A stretch of DNA of 64,000 nucleotides from Nemopilema nomurai. Taxonomy: Eukaryota; Cnidaria; Scyphozoa; Rhizostomeae; Rhizostomatidae. A program made the translations under genes and the position numbers. The stretch covers positions 3,865,560 through 3,929,559 of the forward strand of contig ML133383.1 of the NCBI GenBank assembly GCA_003864495.1. Reading direction: 5' to 3'. Below are positions 46,363-59,534 of the stretch, piece by piece. Under the pieces are notes generated by a model. That model was not told where the DNA came from and did not search any database. It saw only the letters and a program-made list of their open reading frames with translations. Every line of letters begins with the position of its first letter. Positions within the stretch are counted from its first letter, which is position 1.

Positions 46363-49300
46363 ATGGTTTCCATAAGCGTTTTGCTTCATGGCGTACGACA
46401 AACCCGACAAAAGTTACAAATTGTAGACCTTGCGAAACTAGCAGGTGGGTACACAAACAGTGTTGCTAGTCTGTTCCGATGTAGTGCTTTCGAGGGTCTC
46501 AGAGGATTCTCTTCTAACAGCGACCACGCTGAGGCTGACCTGGAAATCTTCGGAGACAGTTTTAAAAGATCACTTAGGGAAGAACATATCCTTATAATTC
46601 AACCGGATTTTAAATGGGGCAAGGGTCGGTTTTTAAGCAAAACTGTAAATAGCCGCCTTGATGAGGCAGCGGCCCTCGTTGAAACTGTTTCCAATTGGAG
46701 AGTTCAAGAAAGGCAAATTGAGTCCGTTCATGAGATCAATGCAAAGCACTATTTTGGATCTGGAAAGTTAAAGGAGTTGCAAAATGCTGTTGGATTGGTG
46801 AGACACAACAAAAATTTAACGGGAGTTTTTGTCAATGTTGGGAAGCTTACTCGCCGGCAAACAAGCTATTTGGAGGATGCTTTCAAATGTTCTGTGTACG
46901 ACAGATACAGAATTGTGTTGGAAATTTTTAAGGAAAGAGCAAGAACAAAAGAAGCAAAGTTGCAGGTTAAACTGGCGGAGCTTACATATGAGAGGTGGGC
47001 TGTTGATGCACAAAGACAAAATTTATCATAATTTTTAACATTAGTTTAGTTCATTCAATGTTTAATGCTAAATGTTTAGGATATTTAGGACATTTAGGAA
47101 GTCAGGTCAATAGAACAGAAAGCTCGCTAACTAGAGCAATGTAGGTAGGAGCCAAAATAACTAGGGCAAGTCAACAAGTGATTTGATGTGATTAGGTGAA
47201 TGACTATTTCAACCCTTTAAGATTTGCTTTAGTATTGCCTGATTTTGGTGTTAAGCAACCTACCCACAAGCACTTCTTGACAGACAACAATCAGTAATCC
47301 TTATATACATATATTTCCAGATTTATTTTTTTTTTAAAATTGACTTCTGCTTTAATAAATAATATCAGTAATCAGTTGCTTAGCAAACAGAAATGATAAT
47401 GCAAGCAGAAGGTAAATAATGCAATTGAAAACAAGAAATTACATAGAATGAAATGAAGTGAGTGAACAAAAAGCCAATTTAGGTTCCTTTTCATAAAGAC
47501 ATCAGTGTGTTCAGCTCAGGCTCCCATATGGTTTGTTTTTAAATGCTAAGATGATTAAGCACAGTTTGATTGGCTTTTCAACATCTGAGTTTATAACCCA
47601 TCCGTTTGGCCCCAGGTGGCATTTATCCTCAGATAGCGTTACATATGATCAACAGAGAGGAGGTACAATGTCCATTGGCGGAAGTGGTGAGACACAAATT
47701 GAAATTAAGAAGAGGCTGCTAAGTGAAAAAGAAGCCAAAATACGAAAAGAGCTTCGTCATATTGAAAACCAGAGGAAGCAGAATAGAACAGAGAGGGTTA
47801 CTAAACATGTGCCACAAATTGCATTGATCGGTTATACAAATGCAGGTAATGCTTTGCTTGTATTGATTAAAAAACTTGACCAAAATCAAGAATGGTAACA
47901 TGCAATAAATCATTTTGGTGCGTTGTTAATCGCATTTAATGTTGGTCTTAGAAAGAATATACATTTGCAAGTTAACGTAAATGGTAGCAGAAGGAAGTTA
48001 TTGTAAAAGGAAAATGAGAAAGAAAAAAGGAAATAAAGGATACAAGAGAAACATGAAAAGAAGGTAGAGGATAGGGCAAGGAAAGGAAGCTAAATTAGAT
48101 CTTAATGAGCACTGAATATTGTTTTATTATTAGTTCTTGTTTATATACACAGCATCAGTAGCAGAACAATTTTTATTCTCGAAGCACCTACCATCCAAAA
48201 TATGTTCACATTAAAATCGATTTTGCAGGCAAGACAACCTTAGCAAAGGCATTGTCAGGTGATGCCAAGCTGGAACCAGAAGACAGACTTTTTGCCACAC
48301 TAGACACCACTGCACACAGAGGCAAGCTGCCATGTGGCCTCGGCGTTGTATACATTGACACAGTTGGGTTTATTTCTGACTTACCACATGAGTTGATTCA
48401 GTCTTTTTCAGCAACATTAGAAGATGTTAAAAATGCAGTAAGTATTCTTTTTGGCCAGGAAATTAGGCCTAAATGATAGTAGCTGACTATCTGGCAAACT
48501 AATCTTTTATTTTTATTCAAAATATGTTCACCTATGAAGATGAAAAAGCACAGTTATGTTATAAATCATGCCTAAATATGTTAATCTTAGAAAAAAGTCA
48601 CATGATAGTATTGTGGTGCTTCATTGCTACATATGGTAGGAAGGTTACTGCAATCATTAGAATTTATGATAATCATTGTTTGATGTATATATCAAAAAAG
48701 TGAAACAACTTTCCAAAAAAGTCTTTCTTGCATTTCATGTTTATATGCCTTGTTTTTCTAAGCTTGCTTACTATTGGGTGGATTTAAATTATTGAAGATT
48801 GTTTTGAGGTTTGATATTATGCAAGGTTTAAATGTGGATCCATTGGCCAATGACTTGTAGTTAAGGTGCTTTTCCTCCACAGACATTGCTTGTGCATGTA
48901 CGCGATATGACCAATCCTGAATGTGAGCTCCAAAAGAAGAGTGTCCTCCAGGTGCTGCAGAAGCTTGAAGTTGACCCCCAGTTGTTAGAGAACATGCTGG
49001 AGGTTCACAATAAAGCTGATTTAAGGTGCTCCACCCTAAGAAATCTCAATGTTCTAGCAGATGCCAAGCGATTTGATTTCTAGATACCTCCATTGCTTTA
49101 ATTTATAAAACCCTGCTTCTTGTTTCTAACCCCATGTTCTAGCTCGTATTTTTAGTTCAAACACTCAATTTAATTAAAATTTTGTACATGCACTTGTTGC
49201 AATTGTAACAGAGCATACTATTCACATGTGTCAAGGCTGTCCTATCTGTGTACCACTAGTTTTCCCACGCAAAATATTTCTCATGGCTGCCTGCTTCTAA

Positions 49301-51751
49301 AGTCCTCATTGAGATGATGCTTGATTGACACCAGCCCCCAATGTATGTCTATCTCAAAACTAAACTCATCGACAACAGTTTTCTTACTTCCATTGCTCTG
49401 TCACTTGCACGTTACCTACCATTATCCACGTTTTGTTTAGTCTCCTATCACCCAGTGTTCCAACATATCCCAGTTTATTCAACAGACTTCTTCTAATGCT
49501 GCAAACACAAAGTAAGGCATCGGGAAAACGTCGACCCTGACATGTGCTGAGCCTAATGCATGATTGAAGCACATGAGGACAACATTATTCGATTTGATTG
49601 ATCGTGCTACATTTTTCCGACCAAACCAAATCAATGGTTCAGTGTTGAGTTAACGTCGTGCTACAGTAAAACTAGCTGCTTTTGATTTTGGCATGTGGCA
49701 GGCTTGACGTTTGGCCTAGGCCTAGTCGTTGTCTTTCTTCTTTCCTGGTCCAGCTTTAAGATATGCATCAAAGCTCTTCAACTTTTCCATCCTTCTATTT
49801 ATCGTTCAATTGTCATAACGCAATGATGAGCATTTATTATCGGTTCGAAAGGTAAAAAATAATTCGGACTGTTTTTTCTTGAATTCTTTCAATGTTCTAT
49901 CTACGTCGTTTCTAAAAGACTGAACACTCCAAGAACATGCTGAACACCCCCAGGAACACCCAAGAACACCCCAAGAACACCCTAAGAACAAGCGATTAAG
50001 CGACTGAACACCCTTTCAAACATATCAAAATCGGCATATCATTCGAAAAATAATTTGGTCAATCAATAAAAATTAATTTTGGAGCGGGAAAGGGCCTGAT
50101 AAGTCTAATGCTGTTGGTGTTGTTACAACCAACTGATGTTTTGCGCGTCAAAAGTGTGAACGGGGGCTTGTACACTATCTATTCATTAGGGCCGCGTCAA
50201 AAGTGTGAACGGGTTGTATCTATTCGTTAGGGCCAGCACTCCACCTTCCACTCCAAAAACATGGCGGCAGATAGTAAAAAAATTTTTATTGTTGTCTCTT
50301 AGATAAATTTTTCGCCATTACATAAGGCAAGGATGCTATTGAGCAGCATATGTAAAGACATCATCTTCAATTCTTTATCGCAAATCATTGACCATATTTG
50401 TTGCACTCGCTGTTTCCATTAGCTTTTTAGGGTGCTAGTTGGAGTCCTTTTGGGTGCTTTTTAGCTAGTTGGTGTTTTCAGCTACAAACTAGCTAATAAT
50501 TCATTTTTTTGATGGAGAATAAAAACGTCATTGTAAGGCTGTATTTTTATGTGATTTCAATTTGTTATGCTTGGAAGACCGCAATAATTAGCCTTCATTT
50601 CTGCTATGATGTTGTTTTTGACAGCCTTGTTTTCTTTCGCAGGGTTGACCCAAAAGCAGAATCGGAGGCTGACAATATTGCCGTGTCTGCATTGAAGGGC
50701 AGTGGCATAGAAGACTTGAAGTTTGTTGTCGAAAACAAAGTTTTTGATGTGACAGACAGAAGGATATATTCTCTCGAAGTCGACCCACAAGGAAATCAGT
50801 TAAGGTAGGTTGTTCATCTAATTCATTACGTGTTATTACTTTCTGACCAAAACACTAGCTCACGTCTTATCTTCCAATTGGTACCAGTCATCATTTTGTC
50901 GCTACCTTTTCGTAAGCACCAAATGTTGCCAGGCCACCAAGTGACTGTTCCTCTTTAACCATTTCGTCCAATAGGCACGTCCTTTGAATCATCAAAATTA
51001 CCCATAAACTAAAAGCTGTATTCTGAATGACTATTTCGTGGAATGAAGCAATTAAATGCTAAGGAGATCACTCATTAACACAGAGAAAAGTAGAATATCT
51101 TGAAGGCTTGGACGGCATCATTGGATTCGTTGTCCCAAAACTCATTTTAATCTGGTGCTTTGATGAGAGAACCTATAAGAGCCATTTAATAGTCGAGTAC
51201 TGATAGAAATTAGCTTAATCTTGTTTGCAAGGAGTTGTGCGACCACTCATTTCATTTATGGCATTAACGATATTTTAAGTATTATGTACTTTGTAATTGT
51301 AATGTCCTCCTGGTATATGATGGAAATTGGAGGAAGATCTGAAGAGAATTTATTGCATTGATCCTGTTTATTTCGTCGCATTTTCGCCCTGAGGTGTACC
51401 AGTGTTGTTATTAGTTGTGATAAATTGTTAATTTGTTGGGATTGGCCGCGGGATATTGTCTTTGTCATAATTACGAAAGGGTCGAGTTAGTTTTCGTATC
51501 ATGACGCAGTTTAAATATCGATGAAGTGGGATTTTCGAGAGCTGTTTTCTGTGTTTTTTTAGTTTATTTTTGATAGCAGTTGTATGATAAAGAGGTATAA
51601 TGTGGCTGGCCTTATTTTTAGCTGGCTTCATCACCACGCTACAATCTTGAACACTGACGCTGATAAAGGCGGTTCTCTCACAATCCAGGCAATTATGGAC
51701 AGCGAAACTTACGCAAAGTGGAAGGGAGGAGCGATGAAGAGTGGACATTAA
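46363..51751 (+). CDS. GTPBP6: HflX-family mitochondrial GTPase (GTPBP6)
   Basis: Six phase-consistent exons, 1506 nt, 501 aa: 46363-46994, 47616-47845, 48229-48437, 48883-49025, 50643-50804, 51622-51751. An N-terminal targeting-like extension precedes the HflX N-terminal domain (NAKHYFGSGKLKEL), the glycine-rich HflX signature (GGSGETQIEIKKR) and a GTPase domain: G1 GYTNAGKTT (split across exons 2/3), G3 DTVGF, G4 NKAD, G5 SALKG. The last exon carries the C-terminal SWLHHHATI segment found in the family. GTPBP6 splits and helps assemble mitochondrial ribosomes. An in-frame ATG at 46237 could add 42 residues; I chose 46363 for its context and its basic, hydrophobic N-terminus. All six splice junctions use GT-AG. 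Confidence 0.93.
49920..49990. repeat. Short aagaacaccc tandem repeat
   Basis: Four to five degenerate aagaacacccc units in a GTPBP6 intron. Confidence 0.6.
50140..50235. repeat. Direct duplication, about 55 bp
   Basis: gcgtcaaaagtgtgaacggg followed by a tatctattcattagggcc-like stretch occurs twice in tandem within a GTPBP6 intron. Confidence 0.65.
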
Positions 51752-52310
51752 AACTCCGCATGCTTATGGCTTCGAGTACTTTTTATGACGAAATTTGATG
51801 CAACCACGAACATATGACTTACAAATGCACGCTCACCTAAAATGCAACATACATGTCCACGAGGAATTGATTCACCCAGCATTTGCCAATGTGTTTTTAA
51901 TGAGGGTCTTCATTGTATAATGCTGGACAACGTATTGCTGAATTAAACATCACAACACACTCTGTATTACAATCGTATTGATAATGATTATACCATTATG
52001 TTCATCATTAAACTGATGCCACAGCCAGTAAATTCCCTGATATTTCCTTTAACGATCATGGTGAGAAACGTTGTCAGCTAAACAATCATCAATCGCTAAC
52101 TACAACTTGCACTGTTTTCTGTTCACAAGCATGTTGCACGAAAGCAGGCCTAATATCTCTTTTGTGTTAACCCCGCTGCTGTAAATGCGAGTGTAACTTT
52201 TCTTACCCTACGGACTAGATTTCCCAATATGGCAAACGTATTAACCAATTCTCCTCCGTTGCCAACTTCTTCCTGATAGAATGAGACAGTGTTTGGTAGA
52301 TGCAGTCATG

Positions 52311-53252
52311 TCAGCTGATTGCCCTGATTAACGGGCAGCAGCAAAGGGTGGAGAGAACAAGAACCCAGGCGATTATGCCAACAATCAAGAGTTTATCCAC
52401 CAGACCAACGAGTTCGCCGATGCTTTTTGCCACAACAGACAGCGAAAACAGTTGGTACTTGATCGCAAAGAAAGCGGGCGTTAGTATAAGGACGGCGTAG
52501 ATGAGACCGGCAAATACGGACGCACAGGCGCGCACGGTTACAAGCGGACACTCTTTGGTGTAGCTCCACTTGAAGAAGACGCTGATGCCTCTCCAGGCCG
52601 TGGTCAGACTGATGACGCACAGAGAGGATGCCACGGCTCCGGCTGCCGGGGATATCATTTGGAGCATGTGCCGGGTTTCGGTGCAATCAGTCCGTGCGGC
52701 GCACAACAGACATGCTAGGCCATTTGCACCAACGCGGGCAGTGAACACACTGATAGCTAGCAACGACAGCGGCATGTCGTGCACAATGTTCTCAATGAAG
52801 CACATCTTCACTCGCAGGAACCGGGCGCGGATCTTCCCGTCTGTTTCCGGATAATCCGGTTCCTTGTGGGTGCGATGCAAGAAGAGCAGCCATATGATAA
52901 TTTGGACTGCAGCCAATATGGCTGATGCCGCTACAAACGTCCCGTAGGCATAAGTGGCCCCACGATACGCTTGTATTCGTTGTGAAATGTTATTCGGCTT
53001 CCACGAGTTTTGCGTGCAATAGTAAACCGCTCTCGTTGTATTCACGCCATTTCGCAAAGTTCGCTGGTCAAGGTCCTGGCGGAGTTTCCAGTCGAAGTTT
53101 AATGCCTCCACAAATATTGCACTCTGAATTCCATACCTCGCAACTGTAAGTGCAATGTGAACCAGAAACTCTGCAAAAACTTTTCTAAATTTCTCCTTTG
53201 CTTCCTTGTTCTTTTTATCTTTCACTGCTCTTATCCCCATCTTGAAATGCTT
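52311..53252 (-). CDS. Multi-pass membrane protein, unknown family (terminal exon)
   Basis: A long open exon of about 314 codons ends in a stop. It begins at an AG acceptor (minus strand TTTGTTTCAG before 53252), so earlier exons probably exist, although an ATG six codons in could serve as the start. Hydrophobic segments lie at about residues 28-50, 106-128, 155-178, 203-222, 243-267 and 288-309, giving five or six membrane passes. Two NXT/NXS sites are near residues 74 and 91, in the first large loop, which also has Cys82. Cysteines recur in later loops (CLLCAARTDC). I do not recognise the family. It may be a lineage-specific receptor-like or transporter-like protein. GC content is higher than in flanking DNA, as expected of coding sequence. 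Confidence 0.7.
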   Translation of the reverse strand, partial: KHFKMGIRAVKDKKNKEAKEKFRKVFAEFLVHIALTVARYGIQSAIFVEALNFDWKLRQDLDQRTLRNGVNTTRAVYYCTQNSWKPNNISQRIQAYRGATYAYGTFVAASAILAAVQIIIWLLFLHRTHKEPDYPETDGKIRARFLRVKMCFIENIVHDMPLSLLAISVFTARVGANGLACLLCAARTDCTETRHMLQMISPAAGAVASSLCVISLTTAWRGISVFFKWSYTKECPLVTVRACASVFAGLIYAVLILTPAFFAIKYQLFSLSVVAKSIGELVGLVDKLLIVGIIAWVLVLSTLCCCPLIRAIS

Positions 53253-55575
53253 CTGAAACAAATTGCATCAATTCTTATAGACTTCAGCAAATCCAAATCA
53301 AATTTTCAGCATTATTGTTGACTTGCTTAATGGATCTTTTTGCTAAAAAGCCAGGCAAAAGTCTAAACTGAGTTTCAATTTGCTTCACTGCTTTGCGAAA
53401 GAAATATTAGCAAATTGACAGCAAAAACATTTTTAATTTATGAAAAAACAATTTTAATTTAATCCTGTAGAAGTCAAATAAAGTTTGGAACATTGCAGAA
53501 GCCTTGAATAATAACTGCAGCGTGAAAAATTCTACCAATGCACATGACTAGAGGACGATTCAAAATACCGGATTCCAGCTTATTTATCTAGATAGAATGG
53601 ATCTTAGCTTCACTTTTGTCGTCAGACAATGCTGATCACACGGCTACAACTAGCGTCATCTTCTAGGCCTAACGGTTGCCGATAAGACGTAAGCTGTTAG
53701 CAGAATAAAGATTATAGCATGTAGTTACGATTAATGTCTTGGACAAACTACGATGTAACCTTGAGAAGTAAGATCCATTGTGTACAGTATCAAACATTTA
53801 CTTCTAACTAAATAAAGTAATGCTTCAAGAATACAATTAACATTTGGCGCAATGTCCTTTTAAAATTATACAGTGGCATTGAGATCATCTTCAGCTGTCT
53901 TTGGCTGCACATCATAATCATGAGTGTGTTGTATGCCCAGTATCTATTTCCTTTTTTATTAAAATGATTATCAATTTAACCTACTTACTTTTCCTTGGAT
54001 GAACTTTTCCTTGGATAAACTTTGTTCGAGAACTCTCCCAGTGACTCAAGCTTGAATAGAAGCGTCAAAACCGAGAGGATTTCCACCCTGCATTTTATCT
54101 CTCGCAATGTCTCAATAAGACTTATCCTGCATTGTGTGTCATCAAGCTTTGTAATTGGCACTTGTGAATACTTGTACCTAATTTATTCAAATTCACCTGC
54201 TGCATACAATCTGAGCACCATGGCATTCAGTTCCTTATTTTCGTCTTAGTTTCCTCACAATCAGTACACGGGCTCCAATCACTATTACAGGTCTTCGTTC
54301 GGTCTTTATTGAAGATTGGGATGGAAACATCGCAGTGGATTTCGCCATGGGTAGGAGTGATTGGAGCAAAATAAGAGAATAAGAGCAAACAGTGTCCAAT
54401 GATCGCATCATTATTTATGCTACAGGTGACCCCACGTGACCATTGCAAGCCCTGTCGATAAAGCGGTATTATCTTCATATAACGAAAACAGTATGTCAAG
54501 GAGATATGCAGAAGACATTTGCTGTCAAACTAGCGTTCCTAGATCATGTAATGGTTACTAGAATCGACTTGTATCTCGTTCTGGAATTTTGCTCCTGGAA
54601 TGTTTGTTAAGATCAACTATTCGCATTATTTTTTGCATTTAACTTATATTATTTATTAGTAATGCTACTTATTGTAAATTTTCCTTAAGCATCTGACTGT
54701 ACTTGTGAACTTGTCATCGCTTTTTGAGTGATTTATCTTCTTCTTGTAACAGATTCCAAGCCATGCTTCCCATGCATGAAGAATACTTACTTTCGTAATT
54801 ATTCGATTTATTCTTTGGAAGCTGGAGTTCGTTCGTGAGCAGTTGCTATCTGATGCGTGGTCGTACGAGGCAGGTGAATTGAAAGCGAGGCGGGAAAACA
54901 TCTCAATAAGGAATTATTCTTTAATGGCAAAAGGGCCAGCGCTTACTGGACAGTGAGAGAAAAGGCCGAAGTTTGAGTAATATTTTAACAGAACCAGATA
55001 AGCAATTTGTTTGATAAGCCTATCGCAAAGCCAATTTTGTCATCTCTTCTTGGTTTCCATTCAGCCGTTCTGCGCCCACCTGCCGACCGGGGACTTAAGC
55101 CGCTCCGCTTTTCCGGGGAGAGAAGTGGCCTATTTCGGATCTGCTCTTGTAGCCCGCTGCTATTTTTTGAAGTGCGCTAAAAGGCGAGGTGATACAGACT
55201 GTAGATATCTGGTTTTCAGAGGATATCACTATAGATGAATGCACTATAGATAAGCGCAAGAAACTAGGTTTGAATCGTAGAACAACAAAAACCTTTTTAT
55301 TAATAAATCGCTCCTTTCACTTTGAAATGTCCAGGAAATTTGAATATGTCCATGAGGGTTTACACGGGTGTTTCAACTTTAAACAAACTTTGCTGCCTGC
55401 TGCTATTACCGGCATTAAATTGAGCTTGCTTAACTCGACGAAATGCTTGATTAGCGGTGTCAACGTAACTCGGTTAGGCAACCTAAGAACAAGGGGATTT
55501 CCTCTAATGGAGGAGAATTATTTGGCTTTTCACGAAAAAATTGTCTAATATCTCCCGTTCGAAGGGTAAACTCCA
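53253..55575. other. Intergenic or intronic stretch
   Basis: May contain the upstream exons of the 52311-53252 gene. A minus-strand frame near 54000-54110 (LSVLTLLFKLESLGEFSNK) is one weak candidate. A plus-strand open frame at 55189-55548 (119 codons) has no recognised domain. Confidence 0.3.
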
Positions 55576-56055
55576 TCAAGTACAAAACTCAAAGGCAATG
55601 TATTTTAAACCATTAGTTGATTCAACCGAACTTTTGTTAGCATAGTTTAACCAATTTTGAAGTGTTTGATTAAAGCCATTAGAGGGATCTAACACATTAA
55701 TCGTTATATTGCAGTACGGCAACAAAAGAACCAAAGCTGAAATTAATGGGTTTATTGACCAAAGCAGCGTGTTTTCAATTCGCGCAACAGCTGCGCTACC
55801 AAAAACATCTTCATCGCACCTGCTCCACTTGATAGTGCGATTTCTTTGTCCGCCCATCCATTCTAGTGGCAAGGCTGCGTAAAAAGACTGCTCACAAACT
55901 CCCACTCGCATGCATTTTGGAGAGAATTGGAGGCTTTGAAGTGCCCCAGCTCGCATTGGAAGGGACTTGACCCCGATCGAAGGTAAGAGATCTTTGCTTG
56001 GATTTGCAGAATCTACATGTGTTAATTGGATGTCAATCAAATTAAGACCATGATC
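55576..56055 (-). CDS. Putative extracellular protein exon, unknown
   Basis: Open for about 160 codons to the stop, following a possible acceptor (TTTCCAAAG before 56055). It has four N-glycosylation motifs (NRT, NIT, NQT, NKS), several cysteines (CMRVGVCEQS, CDE, YCN) and one hydrophobic stretch (LLWSINPLISALVLLLPY). This suggests a secreted or membrane-anchored segment. No family is recognised. Neighbouring membrane-protein genes lie on both sides. The upstream part, if any, would overlap the 5' flank of the neurensin-like gene. Confidence 0.4.
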   Translation of the reverse strand, partial: DHGLNLIDIQLTHVDSANPSKDLLPSIGVKSLPMRAGALQSLQFSPKCMRVGVCEQSFYAALPLEWMGGQRNRTIKWSRCDEDVFGSAAVARIENTLLWSINPLISALVLLLPYCNITINVLDPSNGFNQTLQNWLNYANKSSVESTNGLKYIAFEFCT

Positions 56056-56407
56056 TTTGGAAAGAAAACTAAATTAGAAATGCTTCGTGTTCGCCTGTGT
56101 TATTTATAGCTCCAGCATTTCTTGATAACTTAATAAATGGTAAATCGAAAAAGATATAAATAAATGGTTGCAGCCATTAGCATGGGACACACTAGCCTCG
56201 TTCTCGCTTCTACAGGAGCGAGCCATCTGCCGAAGGCTTATTTGCAATTAAAAGTAGATGCTATGCAAACTTTCATGTGTATTTCATCCAACGAACTCGG
56301 TAAAAAGTTCTATTTCGGCGCTTTTTCATCTTCGTAGAGTTCTTCACTCAATTATTGATGAGATAAAGTAAGGGACGGACATCTTTCTCGTCGCTCGTTC
56401 AAGCAAC

Positions 56408-57058
56408 ATGAATACAGACTTAGGAGCAAGTTTGATTTCGGATTCGTGTGGACAGACTCCAGCCAAATCGTACGACCGAAAAGCTCAAACGACAAGATTC
56501 TACGGCGTGGGCTTCCTTAAAGGGAAAATGAGGGACCAAGATATACAGGGCTATTTTGAAGGCAAAGAAAGTGGTACGAACATCCTTTGCGATACATATG
56601 GCATGTTTTTGTGCACCCTTCTCGCTCTATCAATAATTGCGGTGACTCTGGGCATGTCTTTAGCACTGGCTGGTCACTTCACGCCAAAGAAGAGCCTGGG
56701 GAGTCTTGCCGGGGGAAACAGGACAGGTCATGATACCCTTCAGACCGTGTTGCGATACAACCACATGCTAGAAACCTTCGTTCTCTCCGGGATGGTGCTG
56801 CTGGCTCTGGGTATAATCCTGTTTGTTGTTTTAATGGTGGCCCCGTTCTGTTCTTCGTACGACGTCACAGTCAAAAGCAAAGATGGCTATAACCTAGCAC
56901 CCTCTTCGGATGTTGAGGATAAGACTGTAAAGGAACAGGCGACGGAGAAAAATCAGAAACCTGTTGCCATGGAGAGCACGGATACTTCACCTGCTAAAAA
57001 CTTTGCAGCCATTCATCAACAACTGAAGCCAACAGATGCCCAAACGGCTTTCGATTGA
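56408..57058 (+). CDS. Neurensin-like two-pass membrane protein
   Basis: A single-exon gene of 216 aa with a good ATG. It has a hydrophilic N-terminus with a YGV motif at residue 32, two membrane segments (about 65-88 and 123-145), a short loop with a conserved-looking AGHFTPKK after the first segment and LRYNHMLETFVLSG before the second, then an acidic and Lys-rich cytoplasmic tail. This layout matches neurensins (vertebrate NRSN1/2), small vesicle membrane proteins of neurons; function here is inferred. TMEM74-like proteins are an alternative. Length is close to the family's (about 190-200 aa). The gene has no intron. Confidence 0.6.
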   Translation: MNTDLGASLISDSCGQTPAKSYDRKAQTTRFYGVGFLKGKMRDQDIQGYFEGKESGTNILCDTYGMFLCTLLALSIIAVTLGMSLALAGHFTPKKSLGSLAGGNRTGHDTLQTVLRYNHMLETFVLSGMVLLALGIILFVVLMVAPFCSSYDVTVKSKDGYNLAPSSDVEDKTVKEQATEKNQKPVAMESTDTSPAKNFAAIHQQLKPTDAQTAFD

Positions 57059-59534
57059 CCGCGAAATCCTCGCTCCACTGTCGCTAAAAGCCATTGCGGA
57101 TGCAAGAGTATCAGCCAGGTTCGTGAGGGTTGTTTGTACGGGTGGCAGCTAAGGATCGAGACAACTTTTGTAAACACTCTGCCAGTGCATTAGTTAGTAT
57201 CGTTCTCTTGCAAAACTAATGTAATTGTATTGTTTTCATAACGTCATCAAGAGAAAAGCAAGCGACCTTCGAAATTCAATGCCATGTGCGTAAACAATGC
57301 AGGCCACAGTTGTGATTGCTCTCATTTTACGACTGAAGCCTTCGTTTGCATCAATAGCAACACTAACTCATGATAATGCAGGCAGCCCGCTACTTCACTT
57401 CGCCAATAGGCAACAGCCAAACGTCTTTCAGGCGACTTACAAGAAGATTCGTCTCCTAACAACCCTCTGACCCGAGAAAAATATTTAGAAGTGGCCTGCG
57501 CGTTGCTTAACTGTTTCGAAAGACGACCAAGCTTAAATTATTGATCGCCCTACTTGCTGTCACTAACTCTTTGATTCAACCTGCTCGTATGGTTTGACAA
57601 GGATATACATCACTAGGTGCTAACAACTGATAAACTGGAAGGTGTTTACCTGTTGAACTCGCAGAAGAGAGTAGAAGTGAAAAACTAGCTTGTTGTTTGT
57701 CGTTGAGGGGGCATCGCGTGGTGACGCAAACAGGCACGATCTAACGAACATTCTGAAACAGCCCCCAAGTAGTTGGTTTGGCGAATTTAGGACAAGATAT
57801 TCTACCTCGACAACTCTAGTGCCACTTTCTCCAGTCCCGGTCATAACCCGTGAAGATATTTAGCCATATTCCTCTTTCTCTATCTAGAAATTTACTGATA
57901 AGGCATCCTTTAAATTGACCAAGAGACATTTAGAATCATATATGGCTTTTTGCATTTCTGCAAGCGTTTCGTTTAGTCCTCTAGACCAATGACGTCACGA
58001 GGTATGTTGAGCCATTTCTCTTTTCCAATGTGGGGTTAGAACTGTGTTACTTCGATGTATATCTTGTTCTGTAATGATGTAACATGTTGTTTTAGTTAAT
58101 TATTTAATTTATTTAATTGTAGATAACTGTTTTGGAGGGGTAGGTGGGATTGGTGGGTGAATATTTACTTACTAGATAGTGTGATTGACAGGGGTGTCAG
58201 ATTTGTGAAAAAACTGCAACTGAGCTTGTGACTCTTCTTGCGTTAAGCAATCGTCTTCTCGGCAGTCTCATTTATACCCGAGGTTATGTGAATATCGCAT
58301 ATTGAGAGAGAGGCACAGCAAGCTTAGCATTGTCTGTGAATGTAGGAAGACTGGATTAGCCAGGGACAGATACAAGACATTGAAGAGGACGCAATATAGA
58401 TGACACAAGCAGCTCGCAAAATCCTTGATAACGTCATATATAGAAAAATTAAATCATTGCAGGACTATACCTGTACGGCATTATTCTCGATTTGCTTCAA
58501 GCTTTTCCAACAAGCTTTATTTCATAAGAAACGCTTTTCATTGTTTTACTCAGTAAGATTTTGATACTTGAAAGTGAAAGTCTATAAGTCTTTCATGAAG
58601 ACATGAAATAGAAAGTTTAAACATTGAGGCTTGCAAGTTATTTTGATGTTTCCATTTTGATTTTATTGCTATCGCTAAATACACAATGTTGGTTCGATGG
58701 AAAGCCAGCAGACAGTTTCTAAATTACCTTCTTGAGATCCCTAACCTCGCCATTCTCCAATATTTCAAGCAACCTCTTTGATTTCTCCGATGCCTCGCCA
58801 CATTATTTCTTTGGATGGAATGGGCCTTCTTAAACCTCTTGGGCCACCTCCAAATCCTAACATTATTGACTAGGCCTAGCCTGTGGCTCGGTGCTCTGGC
58901 TAGACCATCTTAATTAACAGCCTGCTTTAAGCTGTACACTGCCAAACTCTTCAATCAGAATTATTTCAAGAGTAGAAGTTCCACAAAGCCTTATTAAAAT
59001 CTCAACAACTTTTTCTCGTTCCAGCCTTCACGAATTCGTTACCCTTTCCTAGTACATATTTGAAAAGTTTACGTTGGAAGTTTACGTTAGTGAGCATGCG
59101 TAGTGAGGGAGACGACAAAATGCTGTAAACATGCTATTTCTCTCCCAAGTACCCTTAAACGTCAAAACATTAATATCAGAGGAAACTCGTCAAGGCGTGA
59201 CTGCGTTATCCAGTGATAATTTAATATAGTTAAAAAGAAGTTATATAGACACTGGCTATATCATTTGCTTCAGCAGATACAACATAACTTGCCTGGGAAT
59301 TTCCTTTAAAACTTTGCATATCAAACTTTTTTAACTTTCTGTGGTTTCAATTATCAAGCTCTCGACTTTCTTGACATTTTGAAGAAATGAAAATAACTTT
59401 CTTACGCCACAAGCTCTTATAATTTTTACGTAATAAGCGAAAATGGGGATCATTTTTACTTCTATTATCCACTTTGCCATGTTTCGGCTTCTTCCCATTA
59501 CAGAAAATTTGATGTGTGATGTACGGCTTTGCTA

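Noticed and set aside
55189..55548. 119-codon plus-strand frame
   Set aside because: Composition is weakly protein-like, but no domain, homology or splice support could be seen.
58723..58795. Possible minus-strand exon (SEKSKRLLEILENGEVRDLKK) followed by a GTAATT donor
   Set aside because: It is isolated, with no phase-compatible partner exons and no family recognised.
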